The notes under the pieces: generated by a model
The model's input: only the letters and a program-made list of their open reading frames with translations
What the model was told of the DNA's origin: nothing
Databases searched by the model: none
Assembly: GCF_001729245.1 (NCBI RefSeq)
Contig: NZ_CP015217.1
Location: 3,288,001-3,352,000 of the forward strand
Length of the DNA: 64,000 bases
DNA from: Leptospira tipperaryensis
GTDB taxonomy: Bacteria; Spirochaetota; Leptospiria; Leptospirales; Leptospiraceae
Direction of reading: 5' to 3'
Shown: positions 8,894 to 22,256 of the stretch, one piece after another
Layout: every line of letters starts with the position of its first letter
How positions within the stretch are numbered: position 1 is the stretch's first letter
Program-made: the position numbers and the translations under genes

Positions 8894-10273
8894 ATGAATA
8901 TGCTTCAGAAACCCAAAATTTTGGTCGTTGAGGACGAGATCATCGTTGCTGTCAACCTAGGCCAAAAGCTAAAAAAATTGGGCTACGAGCTCGTTGGAAT
9001 TACTTCCTCCGGCGAAGAAGCCATCCAAAAGGCCGAAGAAAATCACCCTGACCTCGTTTTAATGGACATAAACATAGAAGGCAATCTCGACGGAATCGAA
9101 ACCGCAGAAGTCCTAAGAAATCGTTTTCATACCCCGGTTATCTATCTCACCGCCTACGCCGACGAAAACACTTTGGATCGGGCTAAAAAGACCCAACCCC
9201 TCGGTTATATCGTAAAACCCTTTGAGTCGGATCAACTTCGATCTTCTATCGAAGTCGCGCTTTATAAAAATGAAATTGAACAGAGATCAAAGCAAACCGA
9301 AGAAAAACTCAAAGGCGCATTAGATCAGCTCGGAGCTGGAATCGTAACAACTGACGAAAACGGACTTCTTCTTTTTATGAATCCCGCGGCGGAAAAGCTC
9401 ACCGGTTGTAAATACGACGAGCACCTCGGAAAGCCAGTTCAGGAAATTTTACATTTTAAAAACGGAAACGGGGAAATAACGGAGAATTTAGTGGGAGAAG
9501 TGATTCTTTCCCGCCTCCCGAGAGAAAATGGAAACCTCATCTTAATCTCCAAAGACGGAACTCTTCAGGAAGTTCTTCTTCAGAGTTCTCCGATTTTAGG
9601 AACCGAGGAAAAGCTGACCGGAACTTTTAACATTCTGAGAACCAAAGAGCAGAACAGCACGGCCGGGGAAAAAGACACTTATCTCAAAGAAATTCATCAT
9701 AGAATCAAAAACAATCTTACCATCATATCTTCCATCTTTAGTCTGAGATCGGGTCAGGCCAATGGAGAATCCAACGAGGTTCTTCGGGAAAGCCAGAATC
9801 GTCTGAGAGCGGTAGCTCTTCTCCATGAGATTCTCTACGAGAGCAAAGACCTTTCTTCGATCAGCTTCGAACTCTACGTAAAAAAACTTACCGACGCTCT
9901 TTTTGAAATCTATCAAGTGAACCGAGAGCAAATCCGTCTCGAATTGAATATTCAAGAATCTAAGGTAAAAGCCGAAATCGGAATGAACCTCGCTTTGATT
10001 ATCAACGAACTCATTACAAATTCTCTGAAACACGGACTCGCGGATTCCAAAGCAGGCGCGATTCGAATTCAATTTACGAGAGAGAATGATATGCTCACTC
10101 TGGAAGTTTCCGACAATGGAAACGGTCTTCCGGAAGAATCCTTAAGAAACCGAAACCCAAGTTCGCTGGGCCTTTCCTTGGTCGAATCCCTCGCGAAACA
10201 AATCGGTGGAAAGGTAGATCTTCTCAATCAGGAAGGCGCTTGTGTTAAGCTCCGCTTTCCCGCTTCTACTTGA
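8894..10273 (+). CDS. Soluble REC-PAS-histidine kinase (HisKA_2 type)
   Basis: 459 residues with no membrane segment. Order of domains: an N-terminal receiver (ILVVEDE acidic pocket, phospho-acceptor Asp58 in LVLMDIN, YLTAYAD with the Thr, and Lys in IVKPFE); a PAS-like domain about 135-250 (LGAGIVTTDENGLLLFMNPA); a HisKA_2 dimerisation box KEIHHRIKNNL with the histidines at about 268-269; and a HATPase (NELITNSLKHG N-box, DNGNGLP, SLGLSLVESLAKQ). A receiver placed in front of the kinase suggests it is itself controlled by phosphorylation from another kinase and relays the signal. No partner gene lies beside it, and its output is unknown. A repeat copy starts 3 bp after the stop codon. Confidence 0.88.
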   Translation: MNMLQKPKILVVEDEIIVAVNLGQKLKKLGYELVGITSSGEEAIQKAEENHPDLVLMDINIEGNLDGIETAEVLRNRFHTPVIYLTAYADENTLDRAKKTQPLGYIVKPFESDQLRSSIEVALYKNEIEQRSKQTEEKLKGALDQLGAGIVTTDENGLLLFMNPAAEKLTGCKYDEHLGKPVQEILHFKNGNGEITENLVGEVILSRLPRENGNLILISKDGTLQEVLLQSSPILGTEEKLTGTFNILRTKEQNSTAGEKDTYLKEIHHRIKNNLTIISSIFSLRSGQANGESNEVLRESQNRLRAVALLHEILYESKDLSSISFELYVKKLTDALFEIYQVNREQIRLELNIQESKVKAEIGMNLALIINELITNSLKHGLADSKAGAIRIQFTRENDMLTLEVSDNGNGLPEESLRNRNPSSLGLSLVESLAKQIGGKVDLLNQEGACVKLRFPAST

Positions 10274-10734
10274 AAGTAGGAACTCCTTCTTTCTGCCACC
10301 TCTGCCGATCTTAGATTACCCTCTTCGTTTTTCCAAAGTCCTACCTTGAAGTGAAGAAAATGGGAGATCCCCTTTCTTTCGTGTAGCAAACTGACTCTCC
10401 CTAGATCAATCCAACAGCGGCCTGTAATATCTGTAAAAGTAGGAACTCCCTCTTTCTTCCCGTTCTCCCGGAAAAACCTCCCTTCTCAGCAAAGTCCTTT
10501 CCAAAAAAATGCGGGAACTCCCGCGATTTCCCTCTTCCACAGAAGAATCCACCTTCCCCAGAAGTTCTCTCCATTCTTCCTTAGGATGCTGATGTCGAAT
10601 TTTATCCCAGCTTATGATCATTCCCAATGCTCCCTTCGATATTGAGAATCATTCTCATATTAAGAAAAATGTCCAGTATTTCTTGGATCCAGGAATGACT
10701 TGTAAGAATTTTTTTCCCTCCCAGACTGGCCGAG
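10274..10734. repeat. Intergenic region with three copies of the GTRGGAACTCC repeat
   Basis: No gene is supported. Copies, all reading GTRGGAACTCC on the plus strand: GTAGGAACTCC 10276-10286, GTAGGAACTCCC 10439-10450 and GCGGGAACTCCC 10511-10522. A looser relative, TGGGAGATCCCC, is near 10361. The first is immediately preceded by a CTACTT-GA-AAGTAG hairpin formed with the last codons of the kinase gene. Confidence 0.7.
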
Positions 10735-11562
10735 ATGAAAACCAAATTCGAATTTTTTGAAATCGTTGAAAGACCAGAAGACAAAACCGCAATTCTCTAT
10801 TTAAACCGTCCCGAAAAAAGGAACGCAATGAACTGGCCTTTCTGGAGAGATCTCCCCGAGGCAATCGAAGAAATCGATTCCAATCCTCATGTTCACGCCT
10901 TCATCATCGCTGCGCGAGGAAAGTCATTTTCCACGGGATTGGATCTGGATTCATTCTTCCAACAATTCGGAAGCTCGATCCAAGCCCCGCTCGGAGACGA
11001 CCGGAGAAAATTTTTTGATCTCATCTTAAGAATGCAAAAAGGAATCAACGCGGTTTATAATTCTTCCAAACCTTCAATCGCTGCGGTTCAAAGACATTGT
11101 ATCGGCGGAGGTTTGGATCTAATCTCTGCGTGTGATATTCGTTATGCGACCGTGGATGCGTCGATTTCTCTCCGAGAAGCCAAGGTCGCGATCGTCGCGG
11201 ACATGGGTTCGATCAATCGTCTCCCTGCGATCATCGGACAAGGACATACTCGAGAATTGGCCCTTACCGGAAAAGACATCGACGGACCGGAAGCGGAAAG
11301 AATCGGCCTCGTTACAAAAGTCTTCCAAACGGAAGAAGAGATGATGAATGTCGCTTTAGCAACTGCGAAAGAAATCGCGGAGAATCCGAAGCTCGTGGTT
11401 TCCGGTGTAAAAGACGTAATGCGTTATTCGGAAGGAAAAACTTTGGAAGCGGGTTTGAACTATGTGGCTCTTTGGAATTCGAGTTTCTTGGATTCCGCAG
11501 ATTTTAGAGGAGCGTTGCAATCTTTCAAGGAGCGCAAGCGTCCCCTCTACAATCAAAACTGA
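10735..11562 (+). CDS. Enoyl-CoA hydratase/isomerase family protein (crotonase fold)
   Basis: 275 residues, a normal length. Crotonase features: AILYLNRPEKRNAMNWPFW near residue 16, the CoA/oxyanion segment FIIAARGKSFSTGLDLDSFF near 57-77, and HCIGGGLDLISACDIRYAT near 122-140 with the second oxyanion glycine. The usual catalytic glutamates are not both obvious: the second position reads VADMGSINRLP, with Asp instead of Glu, as in dienoyl-CoA isomerase-type members. Hydratase versus isomerase therefore cannot be settled. A role in fatty-acid beta-oxidation, the main carbon source of Leptospira, is plausible. The ATG at 10735 has no strong ribosome site. Confidence 0.85.
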   Translation: MKTKFEFFEIVERPEDKTAILYLNRPEKRNAMNWPFWRDLPEAIEEIDSNPHVHAFIIAARGKSFSTGLDLDSFFQQFGSSIQAPLGDDRRKFFDLILRMQKGINAVYNSSKPSIAAVQRHCIGGGLDLISACDIRYATVDASISLREAKVAIVADMGSINRLPAIIGQGHTRELALTGKDIDGPEAERIGLVTKVFQTEEEMMNVALATAKEIAENPKLVVSGVKDVMRYSEGKTLEAGLNYVALWNSSFLDSADFRGALQSFKERKRPLYNQN

Positions 11563-11742
11563 TTAAGCGTAAAGGTCCAGGATTCGTCTCTGTCCTTCTT
11601 CTTTTGAATTCTGGACTCCGGCCTCTACCGCGAGGTTGAGCATCTTTCGATTCAAATCGCTCTGTGCCTGAAAAATTTCTCTGGGTAGATTGGCTACCCT
11701 CTCCAAAAGTAAACTCTGGTTGGTGTTTCCGTTGATATTCAT
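11563..11742 (-). CDS. Small conserved-looking protein of 59 residues
   Basis: An uninterrupted minus-strand frame from ATG (11742-11740) to TAA (11565-11563). A good ribosome-binding site, AAGAGGG, sits 5-6 nt upstream; that is stronger than for most genes here. The product starts MNINGNTNQSLLLERVANLP and continues as an amphipathic helix-rich chain ending EGQRRILDLYA, with no signal peptide or membrane segment. The stop lies directly beside the stop of the enoyl-CoA hydratase gene (convergent). Size and helical pattern are loosely like the YjfB-type putative motility proteins, but I cannot confirm this. Confidence 0.62.
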   Translation of the reverse strand: MNINGNTNQSLLLERVANLPREIFQAQSDLNRKMLNLAVEAGVQNSKEEGQRRILDLYA

Positions 11743-11809
11743 AAATTCCCTCTTTATGAGAATTTGGGGTTTTTCTCTCTTTTTCCCCCAATTCTATTCT
11801 CGGTTGATA

Positions 11810-11843
<34 letters not shown>

Positions 11844-11856
11844 CCCTGTCCAAACT

Positions 11857-12705
<849 letters not shown>

Positions 12706-13008
12706 AAATAGAAACCCTTTGTTTTCGATGAGTTTCACTTTCACGCGGACAAACTAAAATTGTAAGAATCCCTCTCGAAGAATCCTCATAATTTTCGAGA
12801 AAAACGGCTGAAATCGAAAGACATCGGAGTATAACAAGAAACGATATTGAAAAATCGAACCAGCCAAAATCGACAAAAATAAAACGTTCTATTTCGGAAG
12901 GCCTTTCGTTCGTAGGCGGAAAGAATTTCTTGACTGTTTTATTTTTTCCGATTTTTTAGAAACGCTCGTATCGAAAATTCTTTTTAAATTCCAAGCATAG
13001 GATCTGAA
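12706..13008. other. 303-bp intergenic region
   Basis: AT-rich, with no gene or repeat seen. A TTGACT box near 12931 may belong to a promoter for the next gene, but no clear -10 box is at normal spacing. Confidence 0.4.
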
Positions 13009-14172
13009 ATGAGAATCTTTATCTTTTATCGTTTGGTTCAATCCTTGTTTGGAATGATCTTTCTAAAAAGACTTCTTAAAAAAGAAAAAATCGGAAGTCT
13101 ATTTCGAATCGGCTCCACTAACTACGGAAGTCATTTTGCAAAAACGTACAACCTCATGGATCGGAACACCATCTTTGGAAATCTTTCAAAAAACAAGATC
13201 TCTTCTCGGTTTCTAATCCTTCTCCTTGTATTCTGCGCCTCTCCTCGTTTTGCGGAAACTCTATCCAAAGAACAATTAAAGCTCGTAAGCGTGGTTCACT
13301 CCATCATAGACGATCTAGACGACTTAGTGCTTAAAAAACAGATCAACGAAAAAGACGACGTACATCTTCTCGTAAAGGAATCGATTACAAAGCTTAGAAG
13401 CGGCGTCTTGAGAGTCGGGATTCGAGAAGATATGGATCGGGATATTTTCGGTTCGGCGGCTTTTTCTATCCGTTCCAAAGAAGATCCGGATCCGAGTATC
13501 TATCTCAGTCCTTATCTTTTAGAACTTTATCAGAGTCACCCCTCTATCGTTCTCTCCGCCTTTGTCCACGAATGTCAGCATTCTAAAAGTTACTTCGACG
13601 ATCCCGAACGTTTTGTAGATTTGAGTTCTACGAGCGCGCTCGAAAAATATCTGTATGAACTGGATTCTTACAATCGAGAGTCTCAATTCATTCTAAAATA
13701 CTTAAAGAAGAATCCAAAATATAAACTTACTCCATTTGAAATCCTTCTTTCTACGAGTTTCGAAAAGGACAACTTGAACTACTTCTCATACGCGGCGCTC
13801 GGTCACGACATGTCTCTCGCTGCCTATCTCTACAACGTGGCGGGTTTTAAACTTTCCTACGAAGAGAAGATAAAACTGATAGAAAAAACTTTGGATCAAC
13901 TTCTCTCGACTCCCTTAGACAACAAATCGGATCCCTGGAATCAATACCAACAAGTGGTTCCGATCTATTCCTTTCTTCAATTTGCTCCTCAGGCGATTCG
14001 AAACATCGATACCCTCCATGATAAGATAGTGGATCAATCTAAGTATGACTTACAAAAACAACACGCGGATTTATACGAACGACTACTCGTGCTCGAAAAA
14101 GTATTCGGCGACAATATACAAAAATACAAATATTTGCAGAGCACTCTTGATAAACTCAAACAGTTAGAGTAG
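13009..14172 (+). CDS. Exported protein of unknown function with an HExxH motif
   Basis: 387 residues from an ATG with AGGA upstream; an internal ATG (13156) would put the hydrophobic stretch RFLILLLVFCASPRFAE close to the N-terminus as a signal peptide, so the start is uncertain. The mature part contains SAFVHECQHSKSYFDDPERF, with His187-Glu-Cys-Gln-His191, the HExxH zinc site of zincin peptidases. A glutamate in LYELDSYNRESQF about 35-40 residues later could be a third ligand. The C-terminal half is helical. I do not recognise a family. Peptidase activity is an inference from one short motif. Confidence 0.6.
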   Translation: MRIFIFYRLVQSLFGMIFLKRLLKKEKIGSLFRIGSTNYGSHFAKTYNLMDRNTIFGNLSKNKISSRFLILLLVFCASPRFAETLSKEQLKLVSVVHSIIDDLDDLVLKKQINEKDDVHLLVKESITKLRSGVLRVGIREDMDRDIFGSAAFSIRSKEDPDPSIYLSPYLLELYQSHPSIVLSAFVHECQHSKSYFDDPERFVDLSSTSALEKYLYELDSYNRESQFILKYLKKNPKYKLTPFEILLSTSFEKDNLNYFSYAALGHDMSLAAYLYNVAGFKLSYEEKIKLIEKTLDQLLSTPLDNKSDPWNQYQQVVPIYSFLQFAPQAIRNIDTLHDKIVDQSKYDLQKQHADLYERLLVLEKVFGDNIQKYKYLQSTLDKLKQLE

Positions 14173-14232
14173 ACTTTCGATTAAATTATATAAGAAAGAA
14201 TTCCGACTAAACCAAACCCACAGGAGATCTGT

Positions 14233-15120
14233 ATGAAATATAGAATCGTCGTAGCGTTTTTGATGCTCCTTTCTTTCGGTCTGTACCCGCAACAGAACGA
14301 AGAAGCGAATCAAATCGTTAAAAATCTAAAATACCAAACCGGAAAGATTGTGTTAGGCGACAATCTGGCAACGTTAACCGTCCCTCCGCACTTTCGATAC
14401 ATAGACGGAAAACAGAGTAAACTTGTTCTGGAAAAAGTCTGGGGAAATCCGCCGGGTCCGGAACCCCTTGGAATGTTATTCCTAAAAAATGAGTCTCCAA
14501 TCAGTCAGAACTTTACCTTCGCGATCAGCATCGGCTTTTCGGAAGAAGGTTTTATCAAAGACGACGATGCGAAGGATATGGACTACGAAGATCTTCTGGA
14601 TGAAATGAAAGACGATACGAAAGAATCCAACGAAGAGCGAAAAAAAGAAGGTTATCAATCCGTAGAACTCGTCGGCTGGGCATCGCCTCCTTTTTACGAC
14701 GAAAAAACAAAAAAATTACACTGGGCAAAAACTCTAAAATTCGAAGGTAGCGAAGTCGATACACTCAATTATAATATTCGAATGTTGGGCAGAAAAGGGG
14801 TTTTGATTTTAAACGTGATTGCGGACATAGACAAACTTCCGCAGGTGAATCAAGAATTGGACGCGATCGTAAATTCTACGGAGTTCAACGAAGGAAGTCG
14901 CTATTCCGATTTTAATCCGGGATTGGATACCGTAGCCGCTTACGGGATCGGCGGTTTGATTGCCGGAAAAGTTTTGGCCAAAGCCGGTCTATTTGCTCTA
15001 CTTCTAAAATTCTGGAAAGTGATCGCGTTAGCCGCTATCGGAGGCTTCAGCGTCCTGAAAAAATTCGTCTTCAGAGAAAAGACTTCCCCTCCTCCGACTG
15101 ACGACACGACAAATACATAA
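14233..15120 (+). CDS. DUF2167-type membrane protein
   Basis: 295 residues. A clear signal peptide (MKYRIVVAFLMLLSFGLYPQ) follows AGGAGA 8 nt before the ATG. The body has the hallmarks of the DUF2167 family: a TVPPHFRYIDGKQ start, WGNPPG, VGWASPPFYDEKTKKLHW, a repeated beta-sheet core, and a C-terminal hydrophobic segment AAYGIGGLIAGKVLAKAGLF followed by a second (LLKFWKVIALAAIGGFSVL). The topology predicts a periplasmic domain anchored by C-terminal helices with a short Pro/Thr-rich tail. The biochemical function of the family is unknown. It is 60 bp after the HExxH protein and may be co-transcribed. Confidence 0.82.
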   Translation: MKYRIVVAFLMLLSFGLYPQQNEEANQIVKNLKYQTGKIVLGDNLATLTVPPHFRYIDGKQSKLVLEKVWGNPPGPEPLGMLFLKNESPISQNFTFAISIGFSEEGFIKDDDAKDMDYEDLLDEMKDDTKESNEERKKEGYQSVELVGWASPPFYDEKTKKLHWAKTLKFEGSEVDTLNYNIRMLGRKGVLILNVIADIDKLPQVNQELDAIVNSTEFNEGSRYSDFNPGLDTVAAYGIGGLIAGKVLAKAGLFALLLKFWKVIALAAIGGFSVLKKFVFREKTSPPPTDDTTNT

Positions 15121-15143
15121 TAAAAATAGAATGTGTTTTATAA

Positions 15144-15212
15144 AAGATCGGAGTAAGAATTACAGAGTTCAGGCTCGATAAATCAAAACTCCGATCTTAT
15201 TTCTTTTCTTTT
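15144..15212 (+). terminator. Large-loop inverted repeat with pyrimidine tail
   Basis: AAGATCGGAGT (15144-15154) and ACTCCGATCTT (15188-15198) form an 11-bp perfect stem around a 33-nt loop, followed by ATTTCTTTTCTTTT. Its place 24 bp after the DUF2167 stop fits a transcription terminator, though the loop is unusually large. Confidence 0.5.
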
Positions 15213-15339
15213 CCCATTCTCATCCAAGAAATAGAATGCCGAATCCGTTTATTTCTTGGAATCGATCCTATCGAACACAAAAGAAACGATCGAAGCGTGC
15301 GGTTAACACAAACAAAGTCCACCTCATTTTACAAGAGAA

Positions 15340-15354
15340 CGGACTTAAAGTCCG
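15340..15354. repeat. Perfect 15-bp palindrome CGGACTTAAAGTCCG
   Basis: Seven-base arms around a central A. Identical to the copy at 22428-22442 and nearly so to 6955-6969. It has no T-run and so is not an intrinsic terminator; it could be a protein-binding site or a dispersed repeat. Confidence 0.7.
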
Positions 15355-15545
15355 ACTCAATCTTTTTTTAGATGGAATTCATTTGTCGGAACAATTGAGT
15401 CTGCGATAAAATCATTGACAACGTCTATGATAAGTAAAGACGAAGGTTCAATTTATGTTCCAGTGACTTAGAAAGAATTCGAATTTTTGTTTTAAACAAT
15501 CTTAGAAGTGATCTTTTAAAACAAGAATCGATAAGAACATAAATT

Positions 15546-16856
15546 TCACTGAGGAATTTTCGGACCCAACTCTATAATCAACTGTTCTTCCGGAACTGTG
15601 AGATCGATCTTATCGACTTTTTCCGGGATTCTTCCCGCAAGAACGTCTTCGGTAAGATTTTTAATTTTTGCTAATATAGTTTCATCGGTGCAATTGGAAA
15701 TCGAGACGATGTTCGGAAGATCTCTTCCCCAGGAAAAACGGATTCCCGGACTTTCCACAAAAAAGGATTCGGTAATTCCGTCTCCTTCCTTATCGATCAT
15801 CGTAAAAACGGTGGAGTCTCCCGTGACTACGATTGCCTTCTTTCCTTTTTTGACCTTGTCGATTTTTACGCGAGTATTGGTCATCTCGCGGTTCCAAAGA
15901 TAATAGTATAATTTTCTAATTTGAGAATCGATGAGGCGATCTCTCGCCGTTTTATACAATTCTCCGTATTTTTTTCCTACTTCCTCTTCGCCTTTCATCT
16001 GGCCGTCGAGTTCCCTCGGAGTCGTAGAATGAAGATAATAATCCGGAATTCCATTGACCGTATTGATATAGAACGACTGATCCTTTCTATCGCCCGGATA
16101 CGGATTCGTTTCGGGGCTCGGATTTTTAAGAAAGGCGAGAAGCTGGTCTCTTCTCTCATTTACTTTTTTACGAAGTTCTTCCGCTCTAAATCGAAGTGAA
16201 CTCGTCTTAGGAGATTCTTTTCCATAAAATTTCTCCGATCTTTCGAGTTCCGCGCTGACGGCTCTTTCGGAAGAATAATTCTTAAGAAGGTCTTCGTCGT
16301 ATTTCATGAGAAGATCCAATTCTTTGGAACGTTTCATCGGGTCCGCAGAAACCTGTTTCGTCTCATTCTTGTTAGGTGAATTGGATGAGTTCGTTTCATT
16401 CGGCTTGTTTGAACCGGAAGCGTTTTCGGGAGTTTTTACGCCGGTGATACTTCTTTCGGACTCGGGAAGTCTGTTGTAATCCGATTCCAACTCTCGAAGT
16501 CTTGCGTAATTGGAGATTTTTACGAGATAGTCTTTTTCTTTTTCTCTTACGCCGTTCGGATCGTCGTATCCGTCTTTTAAAAGTGTAAGTTGACCCTTAT
16601 AAATGATCATAAGAGTCGCTTCGGAAGAATCCCGATTCGGGTTACGATCCGCGAGGGCTTTTCCTTCCTTATCGACTAACTGAACAAAATGGAATGCGAG
16701 TCGATCTGTGCGGAATTCCGTAATATTCTGTATATCGGGTGAAATTTGTAAATCGGAGGAAGACCAGAGAGCCCCTCCCAAAATGAAAAGGACGAACAGA
16801 AAAACGAGTTTGTTTTTTCCGATAAGAAACAAGCGATCCATAAAATTGGATTTCAT
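15546..16856 (-). CDS. Membrane-anchored protein of unknown function
   Basis: 436 residues. One N-terminal hydrophobic helix (KLVFLFVLFILGGALWSSS, about 14-32) acts as an anchor or signal. Residues about 140-170 are a low-complexity Asn/Ser/Lys/Glu linker; a charged, probably coiled region (KRSKELDLLMKYDEDLLKNY through ERRDQLLAFL) follows. The C-terminal part has beta-type sequence (VVTGDSTVFTMIDKEGDGI) with a lone Cys. I do not recognise any family. It lies 43 bp downstream of the membrane protein at 16900 and reads with the amidase cluster, so an envelope role is likely by context only. Confidence 0.68.
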   Translation of the reverse strand: MKSNFMDRLFLIGKNKLVFLFVLFILGGALWSSSDLQISPDIQNITEFRTDRLAFHFVQLVDKEGKALADRNPNRDSSEATLMIIYKGQLTLLKDGYDDPNGVREKEKDYLVKISNYARLRELESDYNRLPESERSITGVKTPENASGSNKPNETNSSNSPNKNETKQVSADPMKRSKELDLLMKYDEDLLKNYSSERAVSAELERSEKFYGKESPKTSSLRFRAEELRKKVNERRDQLLAFLKNPSPETNPYPGDRKDQSFYINTVNGIPDYYLHSTTPRELDGQMKGEEEVGKKYGELYKTARDRLIDSQIRKLYYYLWNREMTNTRVKIDKVKKGKKAIVVTGDSTVFTMIDKEGDGITESFFVESPGIRFSWGRDLPNIVSISNCTDETILAKIKNLTEDVLAGRIPEKVDKIDLTVPEEQLIIELGPKIPQ

Positions 16857-16899
16857 CTTGTTTCTATTATCGGCTTTTAAAGCGTTGGAATGAGAGAAT

Positions 16900-17668
16900 T
16901 CAGTTCCTTTTGTGGCTTAAATTGAGAGAATATTCCATTCCGGGAATAGTCTCGGGAAGACCGTCGAGCCTATATTCTACGCTTTGAATGTCTGAAAAGT
17001 TTTCGAAAACGGTCTTTTCCAAAGCGATAAACGTGGAATCCAAAAGTGCCATCTTCTTACGAGCGATTTCCTTCTGTTTGTCCTCTTCTTTCATCTGCTG
17101 TTGTACGTAAGTATAATCGATTCTAAACTTCATTCCGGAAAGAATTTCCTGAAGAGTCGACTTTCTAAAATCAAGAATCAAGGTGTTTCCGTTTTTCCAA
17201 ATGGCTTTGACCGCGTATTGAATTTCAGGTAAACGTTTTAGGTTTTTATAATGTTCTCCCTTGCCGGAAGCAAATGCCTTATCAAAATACGAGGATTCGC
17301 TGATTTCCCCGATGAGGGTCATCGTCTTGCGGCGGAACTCGTCCTCTTCCAAAAGAACTTTTCTTCGAACCGGAAAGACCTGTCTTTCTCCGTCCGAACC
17401 GTAGATGGTGATCTCCGTTCTCGGATCCATGTTTCCGACTTCATAGAGAGAAAAAGGAACGAGCGTAATAAATGGATTGTGACCGGCGAGAATAAAGGAA
17501 GTAAAAAACAAAATGACTCCGATCCAAGCGTAGGTGAGAAACAAAGTTCTTCGCGAAACTCCGTCTTCTGTCGCAGTACGAAACAGCCAGAGATAACCGA
17601 GATTGATTTTTACTCCCGCGGCCTTGATCGCTTCCCATGCCGCGTCTCTGATCGCGATTGCAGATTCT

Positions 17669-17688
<20 letters not shown>
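16900..17688 (-). CDS. Single-pass membrane protein, weakly GerMN-like
   Basis: 262 residues. A cytoplasmic N-terminus of about 50 residues, one membrane helix (FLTYAWIGVILFFTSFILAG, about 50-69), then a periplasmic domain beginning EITIYGSDGERQVFPVRRKV. That segment and the later AVKAIWKNGNTLILDFRKS resemble the beta-strand pattern of GerMN domains, which often accompany wall amidases; this is a weak, by-eye match. Its start overlaps the end of the amidase gene by 20 bp, so the two are translationally linked. Probable role: partner of the amidase in peptidoglycan turnover (inference). Confidence 0.66.
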
Positions 17689-21167
<3,479 letters not shown>

Positions 21168-21197
21168 TCTCTAAGACCTAGAGAAACGGGAAGGGAG

Positions 21198-21242
<45 letters not shown>

Positions 21243-21292
21243 AGGGAATCTTCTTGGAAGGATCTTTCCAAAATTCTTAAGAATCAAGACGT

Positions 21293-21760
21293 ATGAGCAT
21301 CCAAAATAAAATCGAATCTCTGGGTTACAAACTTCCACCTCCTCCGCAAGCAATCGCGGCCTACATTCCTGCCAATCAGAGCGGGAACCTCGTTTTTACT
21401 TCCGGACAACTTCCCCTAAAAGACGGACAATTGATGCTCACTGGAAAATTAGGAGAAAGCCTTTCCATTGAAGACGTAAAGGAAGCTACGATCCAAGCCA
21501 GCCTGAACGCGATCGCTGCGGCTTCCGCGATCTGCGGAGGTCCGGACAAAATCGTGAAGATCGTAAAGATCGGAGTTTTTGTCGCGTGCAGTCCGAATTT
21601 TTTCGAACATCACTTGGTTGCGAACCACGGAAGTAACTTTCTTCTTTCCATTTTTGGAGAATCGGGACGTCATGCGCGCTTTGCCGTCGGCGTTCCTTCT
21701 CTTCCTTTGAACGCTCCCGTTGAAATCGAGGTCGTTTTTCAGGTCGCAGATGTTCAGTAA
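21293..21760 (+). CDS. RidA/YjgF family protein
   Basis: 155 residues. Family motifs: YIPANQSGNLVFTSGQLPLK, ATIQASLNAIAAASAICGGP, the VKIGVFVACSPNFFEHHLVA strand, and FGESGRHARFAVGVPSLPL with the arginine (GRHAR-AVGV) that binds carboxylates, then VEIEVVFQV. RidA-type enzymes hydrolyse reactive enamine/imine intermediates from PLP enzymes; this longer variant with the GRHAR motif is of the YjgH/VNG subgroup and its substrate is not known. The membrane protein gene starts inside its last codons (11-bp overlap). Confidence 0.88.
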   Translation: MSIQNKIESLGYKLPPPPQAIAAYIPANQSGNLVFTSGQLPLKDGQLMLTGKLGESLSIEDVKEATIQASLNAIAAASAICGGPDKIVKIVKIGVFVACSPNFFEHHLVANHGSNFLLSIFGESGRHARFAVGVPSLPLNAPVEIEVVFQVADVQ

Positions 21761-22256
21761 TCTCTGGAAGGATATTCAGTGGAGCGTTAGAACAATTCCT
21801 CTTCTCGCGAGAGAATGGTTGACGTTCTATCTTTCTTTTACCGGAAGATTTACGGACTTTTGGAAAGAAAAATCGGGGACCGAAAAAGTTCTCTTTGTCG
21901 CGGTCACGCTTCAACTTTTTTTCAGCCTTTCGACTTGGATCGAATACACGATCAATCTCGGAGGGGAAGAAACGGAAGGCCTTCGTGTTTCGTCTAACTT
22001 TTACTTTATCATCCTTTCCGCGGGCGTTTTCTTTTTCGGTTCTTTCTGGAGATCCCACTGGCTGGGTTCTCTTTTATTGAGCGTTCAATTTCTTCTCGGT
22101 TTGGGAACTCTCGCCGGAATTTTTTTTCCGGAAACTTTCTTTGTGAGTTTTTTGAGAGAAGCTGATTATGTTTTCAGTTGGAAGTTCTACGGTTTTTTGG
22201 GAGCTTGGGGTTTTACTTCGCTTCTGGCTCTGAATCAATTTTTTCAGAAAGATTGA
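21750..22256 (+). CDS. Four-helix membrane protein of unknown function
   Basis: 168 residues if it starts at the ATG at 21750, which is inside the RidA gene and gives MFSNLWKDIQWSVRTIPLLA; an upstream start at 21720 is possible but is entirely within RidA. Hydrophobic segments lie near residues 47-62 (KVLFVAVTLQLFFSLS), 85-103 (FYFIILSAGVFFFGSFW), 105-128 (WLGSLLLSVQFLLGLG) and 145-160. A short charged stretch (NLGGEETEG) faces one side. I recognise no family. The overlap suggests translational coupling with RidA. Confidence 0.68.
   Translation: MFSNLWKDIQWSVRTIPLLAREWLTFYLSFTGRFTDFWKEKSGTEKVLFVAVTLQLFFSLSTWIEYTINLGGEETEGLRVSSNFYFIILSAGVFFFGSFWRSHWLGSLLLSVQFLLGLGTLAGIFFPETFFVSFLREADYVFSWKFYGFLGAWGFTSLLALNQFFQKD

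Larger units (their letters stand above)
15121..15545. other. 425-bp convergent intergenic region
   Basis: Lies between the plus-strand DUF2167 gene and the minus-strand gene at 15546. It holds the long-stem inverted repeat at 15144-15198 and the perfect palindrome at 15340-15354. No gene was found. Confidence 0.5.
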
